Shown here in pieces: positions 21,746 to 32,670 of a DNA stretch of 64,000 nucleotides (the stretch's first letter is position 1; each line of letters opens with the position of its first letter). Location of the stretch: contig JAUIMM010000550.1 of the NCBI GenBank assembly GCA_031769625.1, positions 124,001 to 188,000 on the forward strand, in the 5' to 3' direction. This stretch comes from Taudactylus pleione (lineage: Eukaryota; Chordata; Amphibia; Anura; Myobatrachidae). The position numbers and the translations under genes were made by a program. The notes under the pieces were generated by a model that saw nothing but the letters and a program-made list of their open reading frames with translations, searched no databases and was not told the DNA's origin.

Positions 21746-23182
21746 ATGCCCAGGTGGTGGCAGGCTCCTCCTGTACCTGCGGGCACATATTTGGTGCCTC
21801 CCCCTCGCTCTCCTGCACCTGCCATGTTTGTCCCCACGTCTATGCCTGCAGGCGCGGCATTGTCTGCTTCTCCCCCACTTGCTAGTTCCATTTCTGCTAT
21901 GGCTACTGCTGTGGCGCCATTGCTTGCGAGTTTTCAGGTGCCAGCGGTTGGGATATCTGCATCGGCAGTGGATTTCCAGAAGCTGGGGACCCAGCTTACA
22001 CCGCTGGCTGTGCAGTTGCTGCAGATTTTGGTTCTGGCTTTAGGTTTGCAAGGGTCGCTGGCTCCCGCGGGGGTACTTTGTTGGCTGCTTCTGGGAGGCC
22101 TCTGCTGTTGCGGATAGTGGCATTGCTTTTACTTCTGCTCCCTCAGGGGATGGTGTGGTATGTACTGTGCCTGGTATGGTTGCTCCCTTGTCTGTTTCTA
22201 TTCCAGATGCTGTTCTGGAGACTGGCGTTTCTGCCAGGTATGGTGTAACTGTGGAGGCTGGAGATGGAGAAAGTGGGTCTGGTGAGTCGAGCTCTACATC
22301 AGATGTGGATTGGGAGGTTAACTCCGCAGGAGTTGGTAATGGTAATTCAAATTCATCGGCGTTGTCTTCAGAAGTTTATCGGCACAATTCTAAAGGGGGA
22401 TCCCGGAAGCGTAGGCATAAGGGACGAAGTTGTGGATCATCATCTTCTTCATCCACGGACTCCTCCTCATAGTCGTTGAAGGATGACATGGTGACATCTA
22501 AGCGACGATGGAGGTGTCGGTCTAGTAGACTTAGCTCCTCTGACTTGGAGGACCTGGATGAGGCAGTCCATTGTGCCAACACGGCTGTCCTCCAGGGTCT
22601 TTGTCCGAGGATAAGGGAGCACATTCGTGTGGGTCGTTACGTCAATGTTTTTGCTTTGACCTCTAAGGCCCGCAAAAGCTTGGTTGCCGCGCCGAAGGAG
22701 AAGTGTGAAGACTCCTATAAGTCTAACACAAATTGGTTTAGTGGATTTTGTGTTTTTATGGCGTGTTACTTGCATACGCGGCCCGATGAGCACATGAATT
22801 TGGTCCGATATTTACACTTGATAGATCGGCTAAGGGTCAGGTGTGGCAAATTTATGATGAGGAGTTCCGGCGCAAACAACACGGGTGGTCAGTCCTAAAA
22901 TTTGGTTCCAAATATGTAGAGGTGTGGTTGGATGTGACGCAGCCTCATCGGGTTGGAGAGGTGATAGTGGCAAAAAAAGGTCAGCCTACTGGGAAAGCAG
23001 GGCCATCTTCTGCGGGTGCAATGACAAAGGGGCATTGCTTCATGTTCAATAAATGTCATTTTCGACACCAATGTTTGCGCTGCGGGGGAGCTCACCCAGG
23101 AAAAGACTGCAGTCAGACAGCAACTGCCCGTGGTGGGGTTCCCTCATCAGCCAGCCAGCCTGGGGGCCATAGTACTAAGTAG
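21746..23182 (+). pseudogene. Ngaro gag-like protein, broken, copy 1
   Basis: An Ala/Pro/Ser-rich N-terminal part (21,746-22,117) is followed in another frame by an acidic Ser/Gly-rich segment and a basic KRRHKG patch (22,155-22,472). After an in-frame stop at 22,470 comes a segment with DLDEAVHCANTAVLQGL and a long helical stretch (22,476-22,898). A frameshift near 22,845 leads to the C-terminal part (to 23,182), which contains KGHCFMFNKCHFRHQCLRC and then GGAHPGKDC. That Cys/His cluster is the zinc-finger-like motif seen at the end of gag in DIRS/Ngaro elements. Two frameshifts and one stop make it non-functional. A one-base change near 22,895/32,376 separates the two copies. Confidence 0.65.
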
Positions 23183-23189
23183 GGCTCCC

Positions 23190-24720
23190 ACGCCAGTAGA
23201 TGTAGCCACCAAAGCGGCTATGTTGCATGAGTGGTTTCTTCATGGCTTTCGTATCCCAATCATTGGCGAGATTTGCATGGGTCACCACGGAAATTACGTA
23301 CCGCTGTTGACATTCCGGCGGCTTTGTGGGAGAAAGACATGAAGGAGGTCAGTTTAGGGAGAATGATTGGCCCCTTTTCGGAGCCACCGCTGACGGATTT
23401 GGTGTTGTCTCCGGTAGGGGTGGTTCTGAAGGAGATTGAAGGGAAATTTCGACTTATCCAGCATTTGTCTTGGCCTGAGGGTTTTTCGGTTAACGATGCA
23501 ATCCCGTAGGACCTATGTCGGGTCACATATCAGTCATTTGATGAAGCTTTAGATATGGTTCGGTCCTTTGGAATTGGGGCGCTCATGGCCAAGATCAATG
23601 TGGAATCTGCCTTTTGACTGTTACCTTTGCATCTTGATTGTTTTCAGTTCATGGGTTTTTAGCTGCAGGACGGATTCTACATGGACAGATGCCTTCCCAT
23701 GGGATGTTCAATTTTGTGCGCATATTTCAAAACATTTAGCACGTTCTTGCACTGGTGTATCATGAGCCGGATGGGGGATCTGGGAGTGGCTCACTATTTG
23801 GAAAATTTCCTTTTGGTGGGTCCCTCACCTTTTTGGCAGAGGTCCTTTCATTGCTTTTACGGTTATGTCCTTTTGGGGGATCGAGATCGATACCTTAAGA
23901 GAAGGTGAACCGGCTTCATGAGAAGCTGGCATGGGTTTTGGCGTCTGGTAAAGTTACTTTACGCCGAGTGCAGTCTCTTTTGGGACTTTGAATTTTGCGT
24001 GTTGGGTGATACCTATGGGGAGGGTGTTTAGTCATAAATTGGAGCGGGCTATGTTGCGGTTGCGAAAACCGCATAATTTTATCCAGCTTTAGGCGGAGCT
24101 CATGAGGGACCTCAGAGTTTGGGTGGAATTTGTGTCTTCATTCAATGGGGTATGCATTTGGATGTCGCCAGGGGAGTCCAATTGCATGATCCAGTTGTTT
24201 ATGGATGCAGCAGGCTCTTCGGGTTTTGGGGCTTACTTGAATGGCAGATGGTGCGCAGCCCCTTGGCCTGATGAGTAGGTGACCAGGGACTTGACGAGGG
24301 ATCTTCTCCTTCCTGAGCTCTTCCCTAGAACTCTGGGGGTCCCTTTTGAGTAACCGCAGCATTATTTTTTGGTGTGATAACCTCGGCGTTGTTTAGGCTG
24401 TGAATCGGCAACGGGCCGATTCTTTGCCAGCTTTGCGTTTGCTCGCCCAAATTGTTTTACACTGCCTACAATTTGATACACTGTTTCGGGCACAACATGT
24501 CCCCGGGGTACAAAACAAGATCGCAGATGCATTGTCGCAGTTTGATTGGGTACGTTTCCGTACTTTGGCCCCATTGGCTTCGCAGGTCGGTGAGTCATGC
24601 CCATCTTACTGTATGTCTGGCAGGTTATCGAGCAGGCATGGAAGGGCTAGCTTATCGGTCTCTGGCTCCGAGGCATCTTCCTGGTTGGAATGGCGCCGAT
24701 TCACGGCTCGCACAGAAGTG
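23190..24720 (+). pseudogene. Ngaro reverse transcriptase-RNase H, broken, copy 1
   Basis: The RT begins with a proline-anchored GPFSEPPLTDLVLSPVGVV block, then GKFRLIQHLSWPEGFSVND (23,380-23,500), a stop at 23,507 and the LMAKINVESAF palm motif (about 23,583). It continues with DRCLPMGCSI (about 23,685) and AHYLENFLLVG (about 23,791). The last should carry the catalytic YLDD; here the aspartates read E-N. RNase H follows: FMDAAGSSGFGAYLNGRWCA (about 24,200), an LLLPELFP block (about 24,310), then WCDNLGVV and the NKIADALSQFDW terminus (about 24,510). I count at least five stops and several frame changes. Copy 2 has the same lesions, so the decay predates the duplication. Confidence 0.75.
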
Positions 24721-25500
24721 AGTCAGGCAGGTCCAGAGCCATGGCGACTAAGGTTTTAGTGGGTTTGTCCCATTTTTTTTCGGGTGAAGGGTCTGGAGGA
24801 TCTTTCAAAGACTTTTTTAGTCAAAAAGGATTTGAAGGGTGGGGCCAGGAAAGCCCCTGTCCCCCGGACACACGTCGCTCTATTGATTTGAGTCTGCTGG
24901 TGCAGTTATTGCAAGTGCTGATAACCATTTGCGGAGGCTCGGTTATTTGGTTTGGCTTTTGTCATGGCCTTTCATGGGGCATTTCGGGTATCAGAATTGG
25001 TGGCACCTTCAAAGCAAGGTATGCCTCCTCTTTTGTTTTCTGATGTTTTTGTGGAAGATTCGGCCGTGTCGTGTCTCATTCGGCGATCAAAGATGGATCA
25101 GTTGGGAAAGGGTCACTGGGTTTCCATGCAGGCATGCACGAATGCAGAAATTGGTCCAGTGGTGTGGGCCAGGCTTTATCAAGATCATTGTCCTTCCACA
25201 AAGGTGGCATGGTTACAGCATGCCGATGGTTCCCCAATCACCCATTTTCAATTTACTTGGGTGTTAAAGCAGAGTGTGGCAGCACTTGGGTTGTCCCTGG
25301 GTGATTTTGTTACCCATTCATTTAGAATCGGGGTGGCTACACCGGTTGCGGCATCTGGTTTTTCCATTGATCAGATAAAAGCCCTGGGCCACTGGAAGTC
25401 TGCGGCATATAATTATATATCAGACTTTGTTATAATTTTTTATTATCCTAACTTGAGAACTAGCTACTCGCGATTGGGGGTCTTGAGGAATTTTGTTTAA
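24721..25500 (+). pseudogene. Ngaro tyrosine recombinase, copy 1
   Basis: The catalytic part is open from about 24,940 to 25,500. It carries HGAFRVSEL with the first Arg, an IRRSKMDQLGKG strand with the Lys, THSFRIGVAT with the His-x-x-Arg pair, ALGHWKS with the second His and the Trp after it, and the Tyr in SAAYNYISD. That is the full R-K-HxxR-H-Y set of DIRS recombinases. The N-terminal SAM-like domain lies in another frame (about 24,690-24,935), separated by a frameshift near 24,930, so the protein is not intact. The recombinase would integrate the circular cDNA. Loss of upstream ORFs makes it a relic. Confidence 0.75.
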
Positions 25501-25645
25501 CCACTAGTTTTTAATTTCGGTTGCATGCCGGCTGGTGGAGTGTTTGTGTTTTGCCTCAAGTCAAGTTAGGATCTAATCCCCGCCCCCCGCTCCTCTCACT
25601 GTCCTAATTTTCTTTTTTCTCACTTCTTCCTTCTTTGCTAACTTT

Positions 25646-27432
25646 GGGCCTGATTCAGACCCACTCGCAAGCGGGCGAACGTATGTTAGGTGTACGTACA
25701 AAAATATTTAAATTCAAGGGCTCGCTCGTATTTTCGAACGCATCTAAAAATCCTCCCCAAACTCTGACGACCCCTCCTCTAACTAACGAGCGTGCGAAAT
25801 AGCGAGCGTACATCCCAGAAATGGCTTGAAGGGAACGCACGCACAAGTATAAACCGGAAGTGGCCTTGTCAGATGTCGATTACCTGCTCCTTTATTCTGC
25901 CTACCTCCATCAATCGTATCATGCCAATCAATGTATAAATTCGCTTTTTTTTTTTTTTTCAACACAATGCAATAAACTTTACTCTTGTCCGTGTTTGTGT
26001 TTTCCCGCAGAATACGTACGGCTTAAACATTCGCTTTTATTGCTCAAAAAACATGTTACCCACAATTAAACAATTGTTCTATTGCTTTGGATCCCCGCAT
26101 ATTTCCCGGGGTTCATTTCTTTATTTAAATTTGCTTACGCATGTCACTGCATCAAGCCTATCATAACTCTCAAGAGATTTCTGGCCCTGTCGAACACATG
26201 ACTCATACACTGTAATCAGTGGGTTAAATAGTTAATTTCTACATAGGCATATAAGTTGTAACACACACCTATACCCCTTGCTAGGCCTCTTTGAGGTTTG
26301 AAATGAGATTGTCTTAATACAGTTACTGTTTTACCATAGAATGGTCAAATGACCTTTTGGGGTCAAAGAAGACATAAATTGAGGCCTAGCTCCCACCTGC
26401 CATTTCTACAACTATAAGTATAATGAGCCATTCATAGCCTACATGTTCTTATCAGTTAGATACATTCCATTGGAATGACCATTTGTAAGCTGTGTAGAGA
26501 TGCTAAGCATTATGGGTAATTAACTGATGTCCAGACTCTATACAAAGGAGCCTTGAAATAGAGTTCATCTCCAGACATTAGGATACGTCATTAATGTATT
26601 TCTTTGTCTGGTAGTATATCTTAGTGCTTACGGAGCATGTGCAAGAGAGATAAGTTTGGTTCATGCTATGCTGGACCAATGAGTGCTTGATACCTAGCAC
26701 TGTATGTAATTGATATGGGCTTAATATCCGGCAAGCCAACACCCCATTTTAGGGTATATAAACCAGAGGTACACAAAGGACCCATTAGCTCATGTATGGA
26801 CCTAAGACTCTGCAGTAGAGGTGCCTGCAATGTAAATTGAATTATCTGGGCGTTGGAAAACGAGGGCTCCCCAGAGAGAAGATAAGATGAAGTACATCTT
26901 ATGCTGAAGATGATGATTTACCGGTGTCATCTGAATACATAGACAAAAGTTGAGTATACTGTATACTTTGTATGTTGTTTGTTTATTGTTTGTTTGTTAC
27001 TTGTAAATAAAGTGTGTTCATTTGTACTCACTCATATTGGTCACATGTGTGTACTAGTTCATTCCGATCGGAACGAAACCCACCGTTATGCATACACTAA
27101 CCAATAGAATTGCTCCTGTTAATTTCCCAAATACATTAGCCAATCAGAAATTTTTTGGCCACTTTATCAAAAATGATTTTTAGGAAAAACACCATTGCCA
27201 TCATGAGAGCCTCCGCATTCACCAAGCGCGAGCTGCTGGTGCTAACGGAGGTGATAGATAGGCGTATCACCAGCCAGCCTCCACCCATCACCAACCGGCA
27301 GAAGTGTTCCGCATATGCGGAGGCACAGACCCGCCTGCGCTCCTTCGGCTCACGCCACAACATCGGCCAGCTGGAGCGCAGGTGGTCGGACCTGCAACGG
27401 CGAACGCCCCGCTTGCTGGCATGCTTTCGCAT
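25646..27432. mobile_element. Harbinger transposon 5' fragment, copy 1
   Basis: Identical in layout to 35,127-36,913. It has the terminal GGGCCTGATTCAGACCC preceded by TTT (25,643-25,645), the subterminal 'gctcgctcgta' region, the solo LTR and the first exon of the Myb/SANT gene. It ends at the duplication junction, GCAT at 27,429-27,432. It lacks the transposase and the right end, so it cannot move by itself. Confidence 0.85.
26211..27092 (+). mobile_element. 882-bp solo LTR inside Harbinger, copy 1; TSD TACAC
   Basis: The segment starts TGTAATCAGTGGG and ends CCGTTATGCA. TACAC lies directly on both sides (26,206-26,210 and 27,093-27,097), as a retroviral-type integrase would leave. TATATAAA at 26,755-26,762 and AATAAA at 27,006-27,011 are placed as expected for U3-R-U5. 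That gives an R region of about 250 bp and a U5 of about 65 bp. No internal retroelement sequence is present, so it is a solo LTR left by LTR-LTR recombination. I cannot say whether it is a Gypsy-type or endogenous-retrovirus LTR. Confidence 0.8.
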
Positions 27433-27481
27433 CATATTGGCCCCACCCCGCTACACAATGTCGATATTACAGACATTGTAA
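27173..27481 (+). CDS. Chimeric ORF: Myb/SANT domain joined to duplicated upstream DNA
   Basis: The frame opens with the Harbinger accessory-protein first exon. FTKRELLVLTEVIDRR starts the SANT-like helices and NIGQLERRWSDLQRRTPRLL ends them. At 27,429 the duplication junction replaces the normal continuation (MQIS and the splice donor) with IILAPPRYTMSILQTL and a stop. The result is 102 residues: the complete DNA-binding helices without the C-terminal proline-rich and coiled parts. The splice donor is lost, so any transcript would be read straight through. A solo LTR lies only 80 bp upstream. Expression is unknown. I chose the ATG at 27,173, the first in frame. Confidence 0.55.
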   Translation: MIFRKNTIAIMRASAFTKRELLVLTEVIDRRITSQPPPITNRQKCSAYAEAQTRLRSFGSRHNIGQLERRWSDLQRRTPRLLACFRIILAPPRYTMSILQTL

Positions 27482-27700
27482 TGCAGGAGGCAGGGCCCGC
27501 TACAGGGGATTCAGAGGTAATTGTGGGGGGATAGGTGGGCGGCCGCCGGGAGGATTGCCTGCCTTCCCGAGAGGTCGAGAGTGGCACCTGATTTTCGGGA
27601 GGCTCCCGACCAAATCGGAAGGTTAGGCAAGTATGGCTCAGGTTCTGCTACAGATGTGGGTTGATATAGGAAGTGGGTCTCAGACTGCACACCTTGAACA

Positions 27701-27738
<38 letters not shown>

Positions 27739-28061
27739 GGAGGTGCTACCTGTGGAGACAATTGATATATGCACAAAAAAAGAAGTACAGGTGCTCAACT
27801 CCAAATTAACTGATTATATATAAATAAATAAATAAATTTTTGCAATGAATAGAGGTTTTTGGCATAATCTTGGCCATGGTTATGGGCCTACCCACCACAT
27901 CCGGGTAACCTCTGTCGGGTAGGTCCCTAACATACTAGGATTCGGATCCAGATGTGAGTTGCCCAGAATCCTGCCCATGATTATCTCTGACTTGGAAATG
28001 TTTCTCACTAAAAGAGGGGGAGGACCATTTGTAAATGATAGGGAATATAATTCCGCACTGA

Positions 28062-28650
28062 GGATCTCATTCATACCCGCTCGCAAGATGCGATCGCTCG
28101 CTGGCAAAAAAGGGATGGATATTTAAATTAAGCGCTCACACTGCATCACGTAAGAACGCCCACTATGTGTTAGCAAGTGCACTCGCATGTGTCTGAAGAC
28201 GCCCCCTTGCCTCTCGCAACACACGTCATCTCCGGGAAATTTATGATTAATCGGGACTATCATGAGCCATCGGAGCTGCTCGCAGCCCTTGGGGTTGCCT
28301 TTCCCCACCGCAAGCACTGCGATCAGTGCGGGCTGAAATACATGCAGGTGATGTGTTCAATGACGCTACTTTGCTAATTATGCATGCCCTTTAAACAGCG
28401 TTTTGGCGGACTGACATGCCTGTGTTTGCACATCCACTCCCCCGTTCACAAGCACCTTCCCCTGTTACCACCCACAAACGACACTATCTGTCACTCAAAG
28501 TAGCGACCTGATAGTGGCTTATGAGCAACCAAAATCAGTTCACAATGAATGGCTTGCGCACGCGCACTGCAAATTATATGCATGCGCAGATGGGTGAAAA
28601 TCGCTCACAGCGGGCGATCACGCCTTAGCGAGCAGGTCTGAATCAGGTCC
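28062..28650. mobile_element. Harbinger-related MITE, copy 2
   Basis: Duplicate of the MITE at 18,050-18,638, with the same termini and hairpin words. Confidence 0.65.
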
Positions 28651-28743
28651 AAAATCTCTTGTTGGTGGTGCTCCCGAGAGTCAGAAGACTGTCCAATTTA
28701 TACAAAGTCTCCTACTAGAGCAATAAAAAGAAGAAGACTCTTT

Positions 28744-28814
28744 GGGGTATATTTACTGAACTGAGAGTTTTTAGAAGTGGAGATGTTGCCCATAGCAACC
28801 AATCAGATTCTACT
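28744..28814. mobile_element. Half of a GGGGTATATTTACT MITE, copy 2
   Basis: Duplicate of 18,732-18,802 with a single base difference near the start (gaactgag against gaagtgag). Confidence 0.7.
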
Positions 28815-29144
28815 TAACGATTCATAGGGCTGGCATGGGCTCCCATTGGAAGGCACGCTCTCCCTCTTTGGCTGCCCGGTGGTCAGCTCATGGCAGTCCG
28901 GGAGGAGGCTGTCACTGCTGCTCCCAGCCGCTGCCACCACAGGGTGTCTGCAGTGTGCAGCTCACCCTGCAGCACTCTATTGAACTTGGGCGGCTCTGGC
29001 TCTGAGTCCTGGCTGGGATCAGAGGACTCGTTGGGAGAGCAGGGGTCACCTTAAGGGGGTTCCTGGAGCGCATGCCCTAGAGATCACAGGGTTTGTGTCT
29101 CATGGCATGGGACAGTCTCCATTAGGATCTGGCCCTCTTGTGGG

Positions 29145-31371
29145 CAGGGGCAGAACTAGCGGAAGTGCAGCCGGTGCCTTGCACCGGGGCCCACTGTGGT
29201 ACAGGGGCCCATGGCCGCCTGCATCCGACAGCGCTGCTGTCTGCCAATCCGGTCCCCATTACTTAAATGGTTGGAGCCAGAGCGGTCCTGCTTCAGCAAC
29301 TCCAGCTCCACCAACATAACAGCCACCTGCTGCGGCCCGGCCCCTTGTTATGACACAGCACACATGACGTCATGAGCGCCGTGTCATAGCAAGGGGCCGG
29401 GCTGCCAGAAGGAAAGGATTGAGAGGAGCCTCAGAGAAGAAGCAGCCAAGGTAAGTGGCGGTGGCTGCACTGGTATGGGATGGGGAGGAGGCAAGGCTGA
29501 GACACACTCTGGGGCAGGCAGGGAGGGAGGCAAGGCAGAGACACACACTGGGGCTGGGGGGGACAAGGCTGAGACATGCACTGGGGCTGGGGGGGGCAAG
29601 GCTGAGACACACACTGGGGCTGGGGGGGAGGCAAGGCTGAGACACACTCTGGGGCTGGAGGGGAAGGCAAGGATGAGACACACAGCTGGGAAGGCAAGGC
29701 AAGGCTGAGACATACTCTGGGGGGCAAGGCAAGGCTGAGACACACTCTGGGGGGGGCAAGGCTGAGACACGCACTGGGTTGGGGGGGAAAGGCAAGTCTG
29801 AGCTACGCACTGGGGGGGGTCAAGGCTGAGACACATGGCTGGGGGGGAAAGGCAAGGCTGAGACACACTCTGGGGGGGGCATGGCTGAGACACGCACTGG
29901 GCTGGGGGAAAGGCAAGTCTGAGACACGCATTTGGGGGCAAGGCTGAGACACGCACTGGGGGGGCAAGGCTGAGACACACTCTGGGGGTGGGGGGAGGCA
30001 AGGCTGAGACACACGGCTGGGGGGGAAAGGCAAGGCTGAGACACACTCTGGGGCTGAGGGGCGAAGACAAGGCTGAGACACACTCTGTGGCTGGGGGCGA
30101 AGGCAAGGCTGAGACACACACTGGGGCTGGGGGGAAAGGCAAGGCTGAGACACACTCTGGGGGGGCAAGGCAAGGCTGAGACACTCTGGTGCTGGGGGAA
30201 GGCAAGGCTGAGACACAATCTGGTGCTGGGGGAAGGCAAGGCTGAGACACACTCTGGTGCTGGGGGAAGGCAAGGCTGAGACACACACTGGGGCTGAGGG
30301 GGAGGCATGGTTGAGACACACTCTGGGGGGAAAGGCAAGGCTGAGGCACCCAGGAGGGCTGGGGGGAAAAGGCAAGGCTGAGATGCACTCTGGGGTGGGG
30401 GGAGGCAAGGCAGAGACACACTCTGGGGCTTGGGGGGAGAAAGAGGCTGACACGCTGGGGGTTGGGGGAAATAGGCTGACACACTGGAGCTGGGAAACAT
30501 GCTGGAGGGGAGAATGATGCTGACACACCCTGGGGCTGGGGGGAGAATGAGGCTGACACAGTGGGGGAATGGTGCCAACATACACACTGGGTCTAAGGGA
30601 ATGGGGCTGAGACACTCACTAGGTCTGGGGGAATGGGGCTGAGACACTCACTAGGTCTGGGGGAATGGGGTTGAGACAAGACTGGAGCTGGGAGAATGAG
30701 GCTGAGAGCTACAGGTGGGCCTGGGGATGTAGAGACGCAGGGGAGCCTGGAGAGACATATGGAGTCCTGTAGACAGACCAGGGGGCCTGGAGATCGAGAG
30801 AAATGGAGCCCGGGAGAGAGACACAGGGAGCCTGAGAACCACAGGGGGACATGAGGATGGAGAGATGTAAGAGGGTCTGGAGTAACACTGGGGCCTGGAA
30901 AGACACAGAAATTATTTGATCAGGGAAATTCACATTTTGCCCTGCACAAAAACTTCTGTTACTATAAATTATATGGTTATGATGATGACATTGGTTATAT
31001 TTTCTATGTAAATAGGCATCTTCCAGACAGTGTGATCTACATGAATAGTGTATACCAGCTGAAGCCGCTGCTCAGTGAGGCTTAAATTCTCCATGGCAGA
31101 GAAAGCACCATATAGGTAAGAAAAGACTTCCAAACTGACTGGCCTGTACCTAGTGCAGAGGGATGGACGGTTTTTCATTCACCAAGATTTCTGTTGCCGA
31201 CCCTGCTCCCCTCAGCAGCTTGCAAAAGCACTTCCAGGCCCAAAAAGGAGTATACTGCCCTCCTCAACAGACCCACCTCCTCAACAGACCCGCCCCCATA
31301 AGAGCTGCTTCTAGAATTTTCCCAGGCTGGTTTTCCATCCCAATATGACCCTTGCGGGGGAAGGGGGGGTT
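29145..31371. mobile_element. hAT-like element with minisatellite, copy 2, right end deleted
   Basis: Starts with the same CAGGGGCAGAACTAG end as 19,133. It runs to the deletion junction at about 31,371, where 'gggggggtttt' joins directly to the Ngaro gag 'tttctgctatgg'. The right terminal repeat and the first part of the Ngaro are missing. Confidence 0.65.
29492..30705 (+). repeat. G-rich minisatellite, copy 2
   Basis: Same array as 19,480-20,690. Unit order is conserved. A few units differ by one or two bases in their G runs, for example an extra G near 29,757 and 'ggggcaggcagg' in place of 'ggggaaggcagg' near 29,510. Confidence 0.95.
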
Positions 31372-31379
31372 TTTCTGCT

Positions 31380-32663
31380 ATGGCTACTGCTGTGGCGCCA
31401 TTGCTTGCGAGTTTTCAGGTGCCAGCGGTTGGGATATCTGCATCGGCAGTGGATTTCCAGAAGCTGGGGACCCAGCTTACACCGCTGGCTGTACAGTTGC
31501 TGCAGATTTTGGTTCTGGCTTTAGGTTTGCAAGGGTCGCTGGCTCCCGCGGGGGTACTTTGTTGGCTGCTTCTGGGAGGCCTCTGCTGTTGCGGATAGTG
31601 GCATTGCTTTTACTTCTGCTCCCTCAGGGGATGGTGTGGTATGTACTGTGCCTGGTATGGTTGCTCCCTTGTCTGTTTCTATTCCAGATGCTGTTCTGGA
31701 GACTGGCGTTTCTGCCAGGTATGGTGTAACTGTGGAGGCTGGAGATGGAGAAAGTGGGTCTGGTGAGTCGAGCTCTACATCAGATGTGGATTGGGAGGTA
31801 AACTCCGCAGGAGTTGGTAATGGTAATTCAAATTCATCGGCGTTGTCTTCAGAAGTTTATCGGCACAATTCTAAAGGGGGATCCCGGAAGCGTAGGCATA
31901 AGGGACGAAGTTGTGGATCATCATCTTCTTCATCCACGGACTCCTCCTCATAGTCGTTGAAGGATGACATGGTGACATCTAAGCGACGATGGAGGTGTCG
32001 GTCTAGTAGACTTAGCTCCTCTGACTTGGAGGACCTGGATGAGGCAGTCCATTGTGCCAACACGGCTGTCCTCCAGGGTCTTTGTCCGAGGATAAGGGAG
32101 CACATTCGTGTGGGTCGTTACGTCAATGTTTTTGCTTTGACCTCTAAGGCCCGCAAAAGCTTGGTTGCCGCGCCGAAGGAGAAGTGTGAAGACTCCTATA
32201 AGTCTAACACAAATTGGTTTAGTGGATTTTGTGTTTTTATGGCGTGTTACTTGCATACGCGGCCCGATGAGCACATGAATTTGGTCCGATATTTACACTT
32301 GATAGATCGGCTAAGGGTCAGGTGTGGCAAATTTATGATGAGGAGTTCCGGCGCAAACAACACGGGTGGTCAGTCATAAAATTTGGTTCCAAATATGTAG
32401 AGGTGTGGTTGGATGTGACGCAGCCTCATCGGGTTGGAGAGGTGATAGTGGCAAAAAAAGGTCAGCCTACTGGGAAAGCAGGGCCATCTTCTGCGGGTGC
32501 AATGACAAAGGGGCATTGCTTCATGTTCAATAAATGTCATTTTCGACACCAATGTTTGCGCTGCGGGGGAGCTCACCCAGGAAAAGACTGCAGTCAGACA
32601 GCAACTGCCCGTGGTGGGGTTCCCTCATCAGCCAGCCAGCCTGGGGGCCATAGTACTAAGTAG
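31380..32663 (+). pseudogene. Ngaro gag-like protein, broken, copy 2
   Basis: Carries the same stop (31,951) and frameshift (near 32,326) as copy 1. The N-terminal 130 codons or so are missing because of the deletion. The Cys/His cluster FNKCHFRHQCLRCGGAHPG is intact. Confidence 0.65.
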
Positions 32664-32670
32664 GGCTCCC

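Larger units (their letters stand above)
21690..25645 (+). mobile_element. Ngaro/DIRS-type retrotransposon, copy 1 (5' and middle part)
   Basis: The order gag-like, reverse transcriptase, RNase H and tyrosine recombinase on the + strand is that of DIRS-order elements. An SGNH hydrolase in the 3' part (found at 43,055-43,623 for copy 2) points to the Ngaro type. All ORFs carry stops or frameshifts. The element is cut at 25,645/25,646 by the Harbinger insertion. Its 3' part is not present in copy 1 because the tandem duplication ends inside the Harbinger. The 5' boundary is approximate; I did not find the split direct repeats expected at the ends. Confidence 0.75.
17411..27428. repeat. Tandem duplication, copy 1 (10,018 bp)
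   Basis: This segment recurs almost letter for letter at 27,429-36,913, and its end joins directly to the start of copy 2. The junction words are TTGCATCATATTGG (17,409), TTCGCATCATATTGG (27,427) and TTCGCATGCAGATT (36,908). The only sequence common to all three is GCAT. At least a dozen single-base differences, a shorter (AT) tract and a 533-bp indel separate the copies. See the findings for the alternative of an assembly duplicate. Confidence 0.95.

Noticed and set aside
22376..22793. Minus-strand ORFs inside the Ngaro gag (and the same at 31,857-32,274)
   Set aside because: Shadows of the plus-strand gag; no domain.
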